Assembly (NCBI GenBank): GCA_031550915.1
Contig: JAVBOF010000131.1
Location: 1-20,055 of the forward strand
Direction of reading: 5' to 3'
DNA from: JAVBOF01 sp031550915
GTDB lineage: Bacteria; Bacillota; Clostridia; Christensenellales; MGBC116941
Length of the DNA: 20,055 bases
The notes below the pieces were generated by a model that saw only the letters and a program-made list of their open reading frames with translations, was not told the DNA's origin and made no database searches. The first letter of the stretch is position 1, and every line of letters begins with the position of its first letter. This document shows positions 7,057 through 13,806 of this stretch, in pieces. Both the position numbers and the translations under genes were made by a program.

Positions 7057-7075
7057 AAGAAAACAGTGTTTTCTT
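7057..7075. repeat. 19-base palindrome in the flgM leader
   Basis: AAGAAAACA (7057-7065) is the exact reverse complement of TGTTTTCTT (7067-7075), with a single base between. A one-base loop is too tight for an RNA hairpin of full length, so a DNA-binding site is as likely as an RNA structure. No U-run follows. It lies midway between yvyF and flgM. Confidence 0.5.
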
Positions 7076-7125
7076 GAAGATATTAATGCAAATTACGAGT
7101 ATTTGCCGTAGAGAGGGAGAGACAA

Positions 7126-7434
7126 ATGGACATCAACAAAATAGACAGGATACAATCGGTAAGCCCTTTGATGAAATTTGAGGCAAACAATCGTATTACC
7201 AAGACAAACCCAGTGGTAACTCAAAGCAAAGACCAGCTTGAATTATCCACAAACGCAGTATCATTTGCAGCAGTATTGAAGGATGCTTTTCATGCCATTG
7301 AAAACCGTACCCCACAAGAGATCGAAAGGTTTGAAGCGGTATCAAAGCAGGTCCAATCGGGCAGCTATGAGGTCGACAGCAGAAAACTTGCTGACAAGAT
7401 ATTGGACGGCGTGCGGTTTGATCAAGAAGTATAA
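7126..7434 (+). CDS. flgM: FlgM, anti-sigma-D factor
   Basis: A 102-residue protein, the usual size. The N-terminus (MDINKIDRIQSVSPLMKF) is the disordered, exported part. The C-terminal half contains the sigma-binding helices, with VQSGSYEVDSRKLADKILDG (about 76-95), close to the SGTYKVDS-type motif of FlgM. FlgM holds SigD inactive until the hook is finished, after which it leaves through the flagellar export gate. The ribosome site is GAGGGAGAG. No sigma-D promoter of the quality seen at 3872 is visible just upstream. The gene is 36 bases before the chosen flgN start. Confidence 0.9.
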   Translation: MDINKIDRIQSVSPLMKFEANNRITKTNPVVTQSKDQLELSTNAVSFAAVLKDAFHAIENRTPQEIERFEAVSKQVQSGSYEVDSRKLADKILDGVRFDQEV

Positions 7435-7470
7435 CGGTTGCCGCATCGGTTTTTTGGGGAGGATATCGGC

Positions 7471-7968
7471 TTGAGGGATTATTTTACTGAGATCATAGAT
7501 AATCTGGAAAAGCAGAAGGCTATTTATGAGAAGATATTGGAGTATTCTCGCGAGATGCAGGGCGCAATAATAGACGACGCGGCTTTAAAGGTATCAGAGC
7601 TTACAGTTAAAGAACAGACAAATCTGAAAGAGCTGATCAAACTTGAAAAGGAACGGACCCTGACCAGCGACGAATACGCTAAATCTATTGGGATAGAACC
7701 TACGAAGTGTACAATACAAACCCTGATAGAAAATGCGGACGGACATATTGCTCAAAGGCTCACAAGGATTTGGCACGAGATGCAGAGGATATTCAGGGAG
7801 CAAAAGCAGATAAACGATGCGAATGACGGCCTGATTAGGACGCATTTGCAATATATTGGATATATGATCAATGTAGTTGCCGGTGAAGGGGTCGCCGGCA
7901 ATACATACGGAACCCCAAGTGACAAGAACACAGGCAAAGTTTCGAAACTGTTTGACACGACAGTATGA
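7471..7968 (+). CDS. flgN: FlgN, export chaperone for FlgK and FlgL
   Basis: The frame is open from 7438, but the strong ribosome site GGGGAGGA at 7456-7463 points to TTG 7471, giving a 165-residue protein starting MRDYFTEIIDNLEKQ. The sequence is almost wholly helical and charged, with heptad-like stretches (EKQKAIYEKILEYS, KEQTNLKELIKLEKERTL), and has no membrane segment. FlgN family proteins bind the C-termini of the hook-filament junction proteins and bring them to FlhA. The substrates FlgK and FlgL are encoded immediately downstream, and flgM immediately upstream, as in B. subtilis (flgM-yvyG-flgK-flgL). Sequence identity in this family is low, so the call rests on size, composition and place. 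Confidence 0.88.
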   Translation: MRDYFTEIIDNLEKQKAIYEKILEYSREMQGAIIDDAALKVSELTVKEQTNLKELIKLEKERTLTSDEYAKSIGIEPTKCTIQTLIENADGHIAQRLTRIWHEMQRIFREQKQINDANDGLIRTHLQYIGYMINVVAGEGVAGNTYGTPSDKNTGKVSKLFDTTV

Positions 7969-7985
7969 TATGAGGTGGGTTAACC

Positions 7986-9479
7986 ATGAGGTCGACATTT
8001 TTAGGATTCGAAATATCACGCTCCGGCGTTTTAGTAAGCCAGAAACAGCTTGATATTACAGCGCACAATATCTCCAATGCGGAAACGGCTGGATATACGA
8101 GAGAGCGTGTCACTACGGCCGCTATAGATCCGTATAATTGCGCTGTCAAACTGCCGATGATATCCGGCGGACTTGTCGGTGAAGGTGTCAATTCAATAAC
8201 TGTCGAGCAGATACGCAGCGCATATCTGGATTCCCAGTACCGCATGATGAATATTGAAAAAGGCTATTGGGATACGAAAGCCCAGGGTCTTGGCTATGTA
8301 GAAAACCTTTTTGATGAATTGTCAGAAGGCGGCATGGTCAATAATTTGCTGGATTTTTATCAGAGCCTGCATGTTGAGCATACCAATACGGTGGATAAAG
8401 ATATCCGTACTAATATGCGCTCTGAAGCCATTAAATTCACAGAAACAATGAATTATTACTTTGACAGGCTTTGTGAATACCAGCGAAACCAGGATGACCA
8501 GGTTGCCTTGCAGGTAAAAGAAATTAACGATATGACTTCCTACATCGCTGCATTGAATAAGGAGATATATAGCTTTGAACTTCATGGCGAAACTGCAAAC
8601 GATTTGAGAGACAAGCGAAATCTTCTTTTGGATCATTTGAGCAATGTTATCGATATTAACTACAATTATTCTCCGGAAGGAAAACTGACGGTATTCCTTG
8701 GCTCTGATACGCTTATAGATAACGATACGGCAAACGCGCTGAAGGTCGTGGCAAATGATACGATGAACCCGGTTACCGGAGTTGCCGACCTGTCGACGGT
8801 GAAATGGGCAGCGACGGATACCAACGCTACCATAAGCAGCGGAAAGCTCAAAGGTATAATGGATCTTCGGGACGGGAATACAGCCGAAAATATGGGCGTT
8901 CCCCGTATTATAGATACTTTGAATCAATTTGCTAGAAAATTTGTTGAGGAATTCAACGCTGTCCATATGCAGGGCTGGACTTTGCCTATTGGGAGCAATC
9001 CTTCTACGCACTGCAACTTCTTTGATGATTACGGCGATATTACCACCGTTACAGCCGGAAACCTAAAGTTATCGCAGGAAATACTCGATAATGTTAATAA
9101 CATAGCTTGTTCGGATACGCAGATCGTTGCGGGCGCGGATAACGAGCAGATGGGCAACAACGTTAATATGCTCAAGAAGCTCATCGCGGTATTCGATTCG
9201 GAGTATCCCGGATTTGGCACTATGGAAGGCTTTTTGAAGAGCATTTTGGTTGAGATAGGCTCTGAAGTCAAACATAGCGAAACGATGTCAGACAGGCAGA
9301 CGGCAACGGTAAACAGTCTGGAAAACCAGCGTATGTCGCTTTCGAGCGTATCGCTTGATGAAGAAATGACGAGCATGCTGAAATTCCAGCACGCGTATCA
9401 GGCGGCGTCACGTATGCTTACGACAATGGACGATATTTTGGATCAGCTGATAAACCGGATGGGCAGAGTTGGTCTATAG
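7986..9479 (+). CDS. flgK: FlgK, hook-filament junction protein 1 (HAP1)
   Basis: A 497-residue protein, within the normal range. The N-terminus contains FLGFEISRSGVLVSQKQLDI and the axial motif HNISNAETAGYTR (27-39). The FlgK-specific stretch KYWDTKAQGLGYVENLFDEL-like region (about 95-115) follows. The C-terminal D0 helix has NSLENQRMSLSSVSLDEEM and LKFQHAYQAASRMLTTMDD. FlgK forms the first ring between hook and filament. The ribosome site GAGGTGGG precedes the ATG, and a palindromic GGTTAACC lies between the two. The domains between the helices are variable in the family and not informative here. Confidence 0.96.
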   Translation: MRSTFLGFEISRSGVLVSQKQLDITAHNISNAETAGYTRERVTTAAIDPYNCAVKLPMISGGLVGEGVNSITVEQIRSAYLDSQYRMMNIEKGYWDTKAQGLGYVENLFDELSEGGMVNNLLDFYQSLHVEHTNTVDKDIRTNMRSEAIKFTETMNYYFDRLCEYQRNQDDQVALQVKEINDMTSYIAALNKEIYSFELHGETANDLRDKRNLLLDHLSNVIDINYNYSPEGKLTVFLGSDTLIDNDTANALKVVANDTMNPVTGVADLSTVKWAATDTNATISSGKLKGIMDLRDGNTAENMGVPRIIDTLNQFARKFVEEFNAVHMQGWTLPIGSNPSTHCNFFDDYGDITTVTAGNLKLSQEILDNVNNIACSDTQIVAGADNEQMGNNVNMLKKLIAVFDSEYPGFGTMEGFLKSILVEIGSEVKHSETMSDRQTATVNSLENQRMSLSSVSLDEEMTSMLKFQHAYQAASRMLTTMDDILDQLINRMGRVGL

Positions 9480-9509
9480 CATGGATAAGCTGACGGAGGT
9501 AAGGCCATC

Positions 9510-10472
9510 ATGATGAGAATAACTAACCAGATGATATCAAACAACTATATGGTTGATCTTAACAGAAGCATGAACCGTATGGATAAATTATACCAGGAAA
9601 TGACATCAGGTAAAAAAATATCAAAGCTTTCGGATGACCCCGTTGGAATGATCAATTCCCTTGCGGCCAGATCCAAACTCGCGAGGTTGGATATATATGA
9701 TAGCAATATAACTACATGTAGAGCATGGCTTACCGATACGGAAACGGCTATGTCCGATTTAAACGATACGCTAAAGACCGCGTATGAGCAAGCAGTTGAT
9801 GCGTCCAGTGGCACCAAGGGGCCGGCGGAGAAAAAGGCAATAGCGTCTTATATTGCGCAGTTGATAGATCATGCGGTTGGCGTCGGCAATTCGTCGTTTG
9901 GAGATAAATATATTTTTGCTGGATATAATACAACAGAAAAGCCATTTGCTTTCGATATGGCAACAGGAGTTTTAACATACAACGGTAAGGACGTCAACTC
10001 TATGCTGCCGCTGGATGATTCCACACCCGACGCAGACAGGGACGCGGAGAGCGGTCAGGCAATGAAGTTTGAAATAGGGTTCGGCGTTACGATGGAAGCC
10101 AATGTTACGGGGCTTCAACTGTTTGGATCGGGTCCCGACAACACGGTTGCGAATTTGTACGGGTTGTATCAATCCTTGATGAACGATGAAGGTACATCGC
10201 AGATTATGCAATGGGGAGCAAAGCTGCAATCGAGCCAGCAGGATACTCTTTCTAATATGGCGGATGTCGGAGGCAGGCAGAATAGGTTGGATCTGATAAC
10301 AAACCGCTACGATGCGGAAAGAATCAACTATAGGCAGATGCAGAGCGATGCGGAAGATGTTGATGAAGAAGAAGTAATAATGTATTTTAAGATGGCTGAA
10401 GCCGTTTATCAGGCCGCGTTGGCCGCAGGTTCTAGAATAATTCAGCCGACTTTGATGGATTATTTAAGATAA
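9510..10472 (+). CDS. flgL: FlgL, hook-filament junction protein 3 (HAP3)
   Basis: A 320-residue flagellin-like protein. The N-terminus is MMRITNQMISNNYMVDLNRS, and SGKKISKLSDDPVG (33-46) is the family hallmark. The C-terminal helix includes AEDVDEEEVIMYFKMAEAVYQAALAAGSRI, typical of flagellin/FlgL ends. FlgL is the second junction ring on which the filament is built. Two ATG codons are adjacent at 9510 and 9513; the first is 9 bases from GGAGGT and is preferred. There is a 159-base gap before the next gene, which carries the stem-loop, promoter and CsrA-type hairpin listed below. Confidence 0.95.
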   Translation: MMRITNQMISNNYMVDLNRSMNRMDKLYQEMTSGKKISKLSDDPVGMINSLAARSKLARLDIYDSNITTCRAWLTDTETAMSDLNDTLKTAYEQAVDASSGTKGPAEKKAIASYIAQLIDHAVGVGNSSFGDKYIFAGYNTTEKPFAFDMATGVLTYNGKDVNSMLPLDDSTPDADRDAESGQAMKFEIGFGVTMEANVTGLQLFGSGPDNTVANLYGLYQSLMNDEGTSQIMQWGAKLQSSQQDTLSNMADVGGRQNRLDLITNRYDAERINYRQMQSDAEDVDEEEVIMYFKMAEAVYQAALAAGSRIIQPTLMDYLR

Positions 10473-10504
10473 GTTTGGGGCAAAAGGAATAGGACAAGGT
10501 TTTA

Positions 10505-10554
10505 CCTAAAGCACGCAGGTTGCGCAAAAAGGCAAGCAATCTAGGGGCTTTAGG
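10505..10554 (+). other. 50-base nested stem-loop between flgL and the DUF6470 gene
   Basis: CCTAAAGC (10505-10512) pairs perfectly with GCTTTAGG (10547-10554). Inside, AGGTTGC (10517-10523) pairs with GCAATCT (10536-10542) with one G-U. The two stems are separated by symmetrical 4-base internal loops (ACGC and AGGG) and capped by a 12-base loop. No U-run follows, so this is not a standard terminator. It could stabilise the flgL 3' end, be a processing site, or be a protein-bound RNA. I do not recognise a known riboswitch in it. Confidence 0.55.
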
Positions 10555-10577
10555 CAATGCGGTCTATTTCAACAGCC

Positions 10578-10606
10578 TTGATAATCAGTATCTATTCTAA
10601 TATACT
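10578..10606 (+). promoter_or_regulatory. Sigma-A promoter upstream of the DUF6470-fliW-csrA genes
   Basis: TTGATA (10578-10583, 5 of 6) is 17 bases from TATACT (10601-10606, 5 of 6). A small palindrome, TTCTA-N6-TAGAA (10595-10610), covers the -10. The predicted start of transcription, about 7 bases after the -10, is near 10613, exactly where the CsrA-type hairpin begins. The leader would be only about 19 bases long. Confidence 0.6.
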
Positions 10607-10612
10607 AGAACA

Positions 10613-10626
10613 ACACAAGGAGGTGT
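10613..10626 (+). promoter_or_regulatory. CsrA-type hairpin covering the ribosome site of the DUF6470 gene
   Basis: ACAC (10613-10616) pairs with GTGT (10623-10626) to expose the hexaloop AAGGAG (10617-10622). This is the ANGGAN loop preferred by CsrA/RsmE. Against the CsrA selection consensus RUACARGGAUGU, the 12 positions from 10613 match at 10. The GGA is also the Shine-Dalgarno sequence, 10 bases before the ATG, so a bound CsrA would block ribosome entry. None of the other ribosome sites I checked in the flagellar block shows this combination of loop and stem. Confidence 0.6.
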
Positions 10627-10631
10627 GATAT

Positions 10632-11225
10632 ATGCAACAAATTAGAATAGAGACAACAAGAGCACAGTTAGAGATATCAACAACAAGCGCCAGAATGGCA
10701 ATCTCTAACAACCGGCCTACTGTTCGTATAGAAACCAACATACCGAAGCCGCAGATCGAAACCGAAGTCCCCAAATTTAAGGCGGACTGGGATAGAGTAC
10801 GGGCGGAATCTGGAATGAAATCACCCGATTTGATGGCAAAGGATATGGTTGAGCTGGGTAAGCAGGCAGCGCTTAAGTTTACCGCTCAATCGGCGCAGGA
10901 AGGCAATATGATGGCAGACCCGAAGCTCGGAGAAAGAGCCATTCCAACGATCGCAGCCCAGCGTAACGAGTTGAAATTGCCTGAAGTAAATTTGGGCGCT
11001 ATACCAAAAAAGCCGGTAGAGATTGAATGGAGTAAAGGAGTACTCTCTGTCAATTGGTCGCAAAAAGCTCTGGAAATGAATTGGGAAGGTGACTATCAGC
11101 CTACTATTGAAGTGGAACCCTATGCTGTGGAGATAAAGCTATCGACTATGCCAAGCATCAGGATCTTCTTTGATGAAAATAATATCCCGACTGGGGTTGG
11201 CAGAACGGTTGACACGGACATTTAG
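10632..11225 (+). CDS. DUF6470 family protein (YviE-like) of the flagellar operon
   Basis: A 197-residue protein with the DUF6470 layout. The N-terminal stretch MQQIRIETTRAQLEISTTSA is followed by short alternating repeats such as RIETNIPKPQIETEV. A helical middle (about 55-95, with MAKDMVELGKQAALKF) comes next. A tryptophan-rich beta part, VEIEWSKGVLSVNWSQKALEMNWEGDYQPTIEVEPYAVEI in the family sense, ends in a conserved-looking tail. It has no signal peptide or membrane segment and no recognisable catalytic motif. Its B. subtilis counterpart YviE lies between flgL and fliW, as here. The function of this family is unknown to me. It is likely the first gene after the promoter at 10578 and the direct target of the CsrA-type hairpin. 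Confidence 0.85.
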   Translation: MQQIRIETTRAQLEISTTSARMAISNNRPTVRIETNIPKPQIETEVPKFKADWDRVRAESGMKSPDLMAKDMVELGKQAALKFTAQSAQEGNMMADPKLGERAIPTIAAQRNELKLPEVNLGAIPKKPVEIEWSKGVLSVNWSQKALEMNWEGDYQPTIEVEPYAVEIKLSTMPSIRIFFDENNIPTGVGRTVDTDI

Positions 11226-11246
11226 TATTAAAAAATTAGAGACACA

Positions 11247-11276
11247 GGTGCAGGTTTATTAGCTGTGCCCATTTTT
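11247..11276 (+). terminator. Weak terminator or attenuator between the DUF6470 gene and fliW
   Basis: GGTGCAG (11247-11253) pairs with CTGTGCC (11263-11269), with two G-U pairs and a 9-base loop. It is followed after two bases by TTTTT (11272-11276). The stem is weak, so it may only reduce read-through into fliW and csrA rather than stop it. Confidence 0.35.
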
Positions 11277-11325
11277 ATTATTGATCTGGGCGCGCAGGTA
11301 ATTTGAATAAAGAAAGGTGAGGGAT

Positions 11326-11805
11326 ATGGAACTTGAAACCAGCAGATTTGGCAAGGTAGCCTTGGACAACAATAAGCTCATTAAGTTTGCCGAGGGCATA
11401 CCGGGGCTGGAGTACCTGAAAACTTATGTATTGATCAACGATGATACCACATGGCCTATATATTTCTTGCAATCCACCGAGGATGCGCAGATGGCGCTAC
11501 CTGTCATAAGCTCGTTTGAGGTGCTTGAGGACTATTCACTTGACATTAGCGACGCGGAAGTAGATTATTTGAAACTGGACTCCGTAGAAAACCTTATGGT
11601 ATTAAACGTTGTGACCGTGCCAGAACAGCTGGACAAGATGACATGCAACCTTGCGGCGCCGATCCTCGTCAATACAAAAATGGGAATCGGCAAACAAATT
11701 TTAATCGACGGCAACGAATATCCAATAAGGCATCCCATATACGTATCGGTTATGAAGGTTTTGGAGGGGGTGACCAAAGATGCTGGTTCTATCTCGGAAA
11801 ATTAA
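11326..11805 (+). CDS. fliW: FliW, flagellar assembly factor and CsrA antagonist
   Basis: A 159-residue protein. The frame is open from a GTG at 11317, but the sequence AAAGGTGAGGG serves as the ribosome site for ATG 11326. This gives MELETSRFGKVALDNNKLIK, the standard FliW start. Family features in order are FAEGIPGLEYLKTYVLI, WPIYFLQS, LPVISSFEVLEDYSLDI, VLNVVTVPEQLDKMTCNLAAPILVN in the family sense, and the KQILIDGNEYPIRHPI ending. FliW binds CsrA allosterically and also free flagellin, so it releases CsrA from mRNA when flagellin is low. The 3' end overlaps csrA by 26 bases, which couples the antagonist and its target in expression. Confidence 0.96.
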   Translation: MELETSRFGKVALDNNKLIKFAEGIPGLEYLKTYVLINDDTTWPIYFLQSTEDAQMALPVISSFEVLEDYSLDISDAEVDYLKLDSVENLMVLNVVTVPEQLDKMTCNLAAPILVNTKMGIGKQILIDGNEYPIRHPIYVSVMKVLEGVTKDAGSISEN

Positions 11806-12025
11806 CGAATCCATATTGATCGGAGACGATATCCGCATTAAGATCATATCCATCGAAGGTGAGCGCGTGCGTATCGGTATAGATGCGCCCGGGACGATGC
11901 GTATATTCCGCAACGAGCTTTTGGAAGGAACCATGGATCTTAACAAACAAGCGGTCGCTACGCCACGGTCAGCTTTTGTATTGAAACCGCCTGCAGAGGA
12001 TACAATGCCGGCATCGGAAGAATGA
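11780..12025 (+). CDS. csrA: CsrA, post-transcriptional regulator
   Basis: An 81-residue CsrA. The start MLVLSRKINESILIGDDI and the RNA-contact residues L4 and R44 are conserved, as is the IGIDAP strand. The tail past about residue 60 (TPRSAFVLKPPAEDTMPASEE) is longer and more proline/acid-rich than in the 61-75-residue proteins usual in the family. CsrA dimers bind GGA in hairpin loops near ribosome sites and block translation. In B. subtilis the target is flagellin mRNA. The start lies within the fliW 3' end, with GGAGGGGG as the ribosome site. A bidirectional terminator follows at once, so no flagellin gene is in this transcript. Confidence 0.95.
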   Translation: MLVLSRKINESILIGDDIRIKIISIEGERVRIGIDAPGTMRIFRNELLEGTMDLNKQAVATPRSAFVLKPPAEDTMPASEE

Positions 12026-12032
12026 TTCAAAC

Positions 12033-12078
12033 AAAAAACCCGCAGCCAACCTTTGCTGGTTATAGCTGCGGGTTTTTT
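12033..12078. terminator. Bidirectional rho-independent terminator between csrA and the M1 peptidase
   Basis: AAAAAACCCGCAGC (12033-12046) is the reverse complement of GCTGCGGGTTTTTT (12065-12078), around an 18-base loop that itself holds AACC/GGTT. Each strand therefore has a G+C stem followed by six T. It ends both the csrA transcript and the opposing M1 peptidase transcript, whose stop is at 12081. Confidence 0.92.
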
Positions 12079-12080
12079 AA

Positions 12081-13637
12081 TTATGCAGCCGGTTTTTTGA
12101 TAGAGTTTCCCGAAGCCCAGTCTTCGAAGAATCCCTTGACCCAATCCCCCGAGTATGCATTGAACTTATCCAATAACTCATCTTTTGTCGCTATACCAAA
12201 TTTGTTCGATTCATAATATTCCTTTAATGCCGCGGCGAAGAACGGTTCGCCCATCTTTTCCTCCAATGCCAGCAGCATCATGGCGCCGCGGCTATATACC
12301 AGGCATGAATACTCCAATAGGTTTTCATATTCGAAAACTGGCAAGTCAAAACGTCTTTGTGCCGATATTGAGGCTACCATATCAGCCATATTTTTTATAC
12401 GCGCCGTAAATATCGAATCACGCGTATCCTTGCCGTAGCGTTTTTCATAATACTTAATTGTGGAGTATTCCGTCAAGGCTTCATCTAGCCAAGGCTCATC
12501 GATCTCATCATTGCCTACCAGGCCATACCACCATTGATGTGCCGTTTCGTGGGCAACAACATATTCAAGGCTGTCAAAGTTTTCCCTTTTATACAAAGCT
12601 TCGTCGATCAAAACAATATTGGGGTATTCCATGCCGCCAATGTAGAAATTTGCTTGGACGACGGAAAATTGCCCGTATGGATATTCCCCGAACATATCGT
12701 TGAATACTTTAATAGATTCGGCGGCCACATCCAAAGCCAAAAGCCCCCCTTTTTTGTCCGTAAAATAGGAATACACGGTTGTGTTTCCGACCTGCCTGGA
12801 CAAAATAGTTGCTTTTTTACCTGCCACAAAAGCGAAATCCCGAACGGCTTTTGCACTTACGGTCACTGTTTGCATGCCCGATGCCCCTTCATTTACCTTC
12901 GTTTGCCTGCCTGTAGTTGCGAGCGAATAATTTTTTGGTATGCTGATCCTTGCGGTATAATCCGAAGATTCGCTATAGAAAGGATCCCCGATCATATAAT
13001 ATGGGTCAAGATTCCAGCCTTCATCATCATATACGGCGGCAATAGGATAAAAATTACATATATTATAGCTGTCCTCGTTATAACCAAACCTCGATACGCA
13101 GTTAGGGAGTTTAACTTTGCATTTTAAACTAATCTGCGCAGATTCTCCTGGCTGTATTGGGGCATTCAAAAACACCCTTAAAAGGCCGTCTCCTTTGCCG
13201 GAATACTCGTGCCGAAGGCTCTTATCTCCGGACAACACGGATTCGATTTCGATGCCTCCAGGAGAAAAGCCGTTTGGGTATGGCCCGGGCGAAACGCTGC
13301 CTTCTATTTCTTCCTTGCTGAACGGGGCGACACCTTTATCTTTGAAAGCATTGGGATAAAGATGGAAGTAAAGCTTATCGAAGGTCTCTTCTGACCGGTT
13401 GACGTATTCTACGCTTTGGCTAAGAAGCAGGGCTTTAGATTCTGTGTCCAATATAATATCCATATCGTAATGCGAGCATTTTTCTGTGTAAAGTTGACTG
13501 TCCTCTTCCGCTATGGCAAGCTTTGATACGCTGGAAGACGGACCGCAGGAACACAAGAAAAATATGGAGGCGAATATCAAACAATATATCCGTCGGGCAG
13601 GCCGGGAATTACTAATAATAAAAAAATTTTTTGTCAT
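12081..13637 (-). CDS. M1-family metallopeptidase, probable lipoprotein
   Basis: The frame opens at 13670 (529 codons). A TATAAT covers that ATG, and no ribosome site precedes it, so I start at the inner ATG 13637 (518 residues), with weak AGAAAG upstream. The N-terminus has basic residues, a hydrophobic stretch, and a lipobox-like LCSC (C31), so the mature protein would be a lipid-anchored exoprotein. The M1 hallmarks are the GGMEYPN motif (334-340) and the zinc site H363-E364-x2-H367 with E386 eighteen residues on. Aminopeptidases of this family trim N-terminal residues from peptides. The protein lacks the long C-terminal helical domain of larger M1 enzymes. The substrate is unknown. The exact start is the uncertain part. 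Confidence 0.88.
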   Translation of the reverse strand: MTKNFFIISNSRPARRIYCLIFASIFFLCSCGPSSSVSKLAIAEEDSQLYTEKCSHYDMDIILDTESKALLLSQSVEYVNRSEETFDKLYFHLYPNAFKDKGVAPFSKEEIEGSVSPGPYPNGFSPGGIEIESVLSGDKSLRHEYSGKGDGLLRVFLNAPIQPGESAQISLKCKVKLPNCVSRFGYNEDSYNICNFYPIAAVYDDEGWNLDPYYMIGDPFYSESSDYTARISIPKNYSLATTGRQTKVNEGASGMQTVTVSAKAVRDFAFVAGKKATILSRQVGNTTVYSYFTDKKGGLLALDVAAESIKVFNDMFGEYPYGQFSVVQANFYIGGMEYPNIVLIDEALYKRENFDSLEYVVAHETAHQWWYGLVGNDEIDEPWLDEALTEYSTIKYYEKRYGKDTRDSIFTARIKNMADMVASISAQRRFDLPVFEYENLLEYSCLVYSRGAMMLLALEEKMGEPFFAAALKEYYESNKFGIATKDELLDKFNAYSGDWVKGFFEDWASGNSIKKPAA

Positions 13638-13668
13638 AGATTTTCTTTCTATCATAGATTGATTATTC

Positions 13669-13697
13669 ATTATACAGCATACGGCGTTTTTTATCGA
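13669..13697 (-). promoter_or_regulatory. Possible sigma-A promoter of the M1 peptidase gene
   Basis: Read on the minus strand, TCGATA (13692-13697, 4 of 6) is 17 bases from a perfect TATAAT (13669-13674). The predicted start of transcription is near 13662, downstream of the first ATG (13670). That ATG therefore cannot be used if this promoter is real. Confidence 0.4.
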
Positions 13698-13748
13698 AAA
13701 ATGATATAAAGAGTATAATAAATAAATTTTTTTCTGGCTGAAGTGACG

Positions 13749-13777
13749 TTGGATATTTTTTTTTCATGTGATATTAT
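13749..13777 (+). promoter_or_regulatory. Sigma-A promoter with extended -10 before the DnaD gene
   Basis: TTGGAT (13749-13754) is 17 bases from TATTAT (13772-13777), with TG at 13769-13770 forming an extended -10. It points at the replication gene pair that starts at 13807 and is divergent from the peptidase promoter. Confidence 0.45.
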
Positions 13778-13806
13778 AGATACCACGAACGATCATGGAG
13801 GCAAAA

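Noticed and set aside
8322..9011. Minus-strand open frame over flgK (229 codons)
   Set aside because: It is antisense to FlgK and has no family features. The plus-strand gene explains the region.
10473..10631. A c-di-GMP or other riboswitch before the DUF6470 gene
   Set aside because: I looked for the conserved GEMM, preQ1 and THF motifs and found none. The stem-loop is reported as an unknown structure only.
12534..13127. Plus-strand open frame over the M1 peptidase (197 codons)
   Set aside because: It is antisense to the zinc-site region of the peptidase and has no ribosome site or motif.
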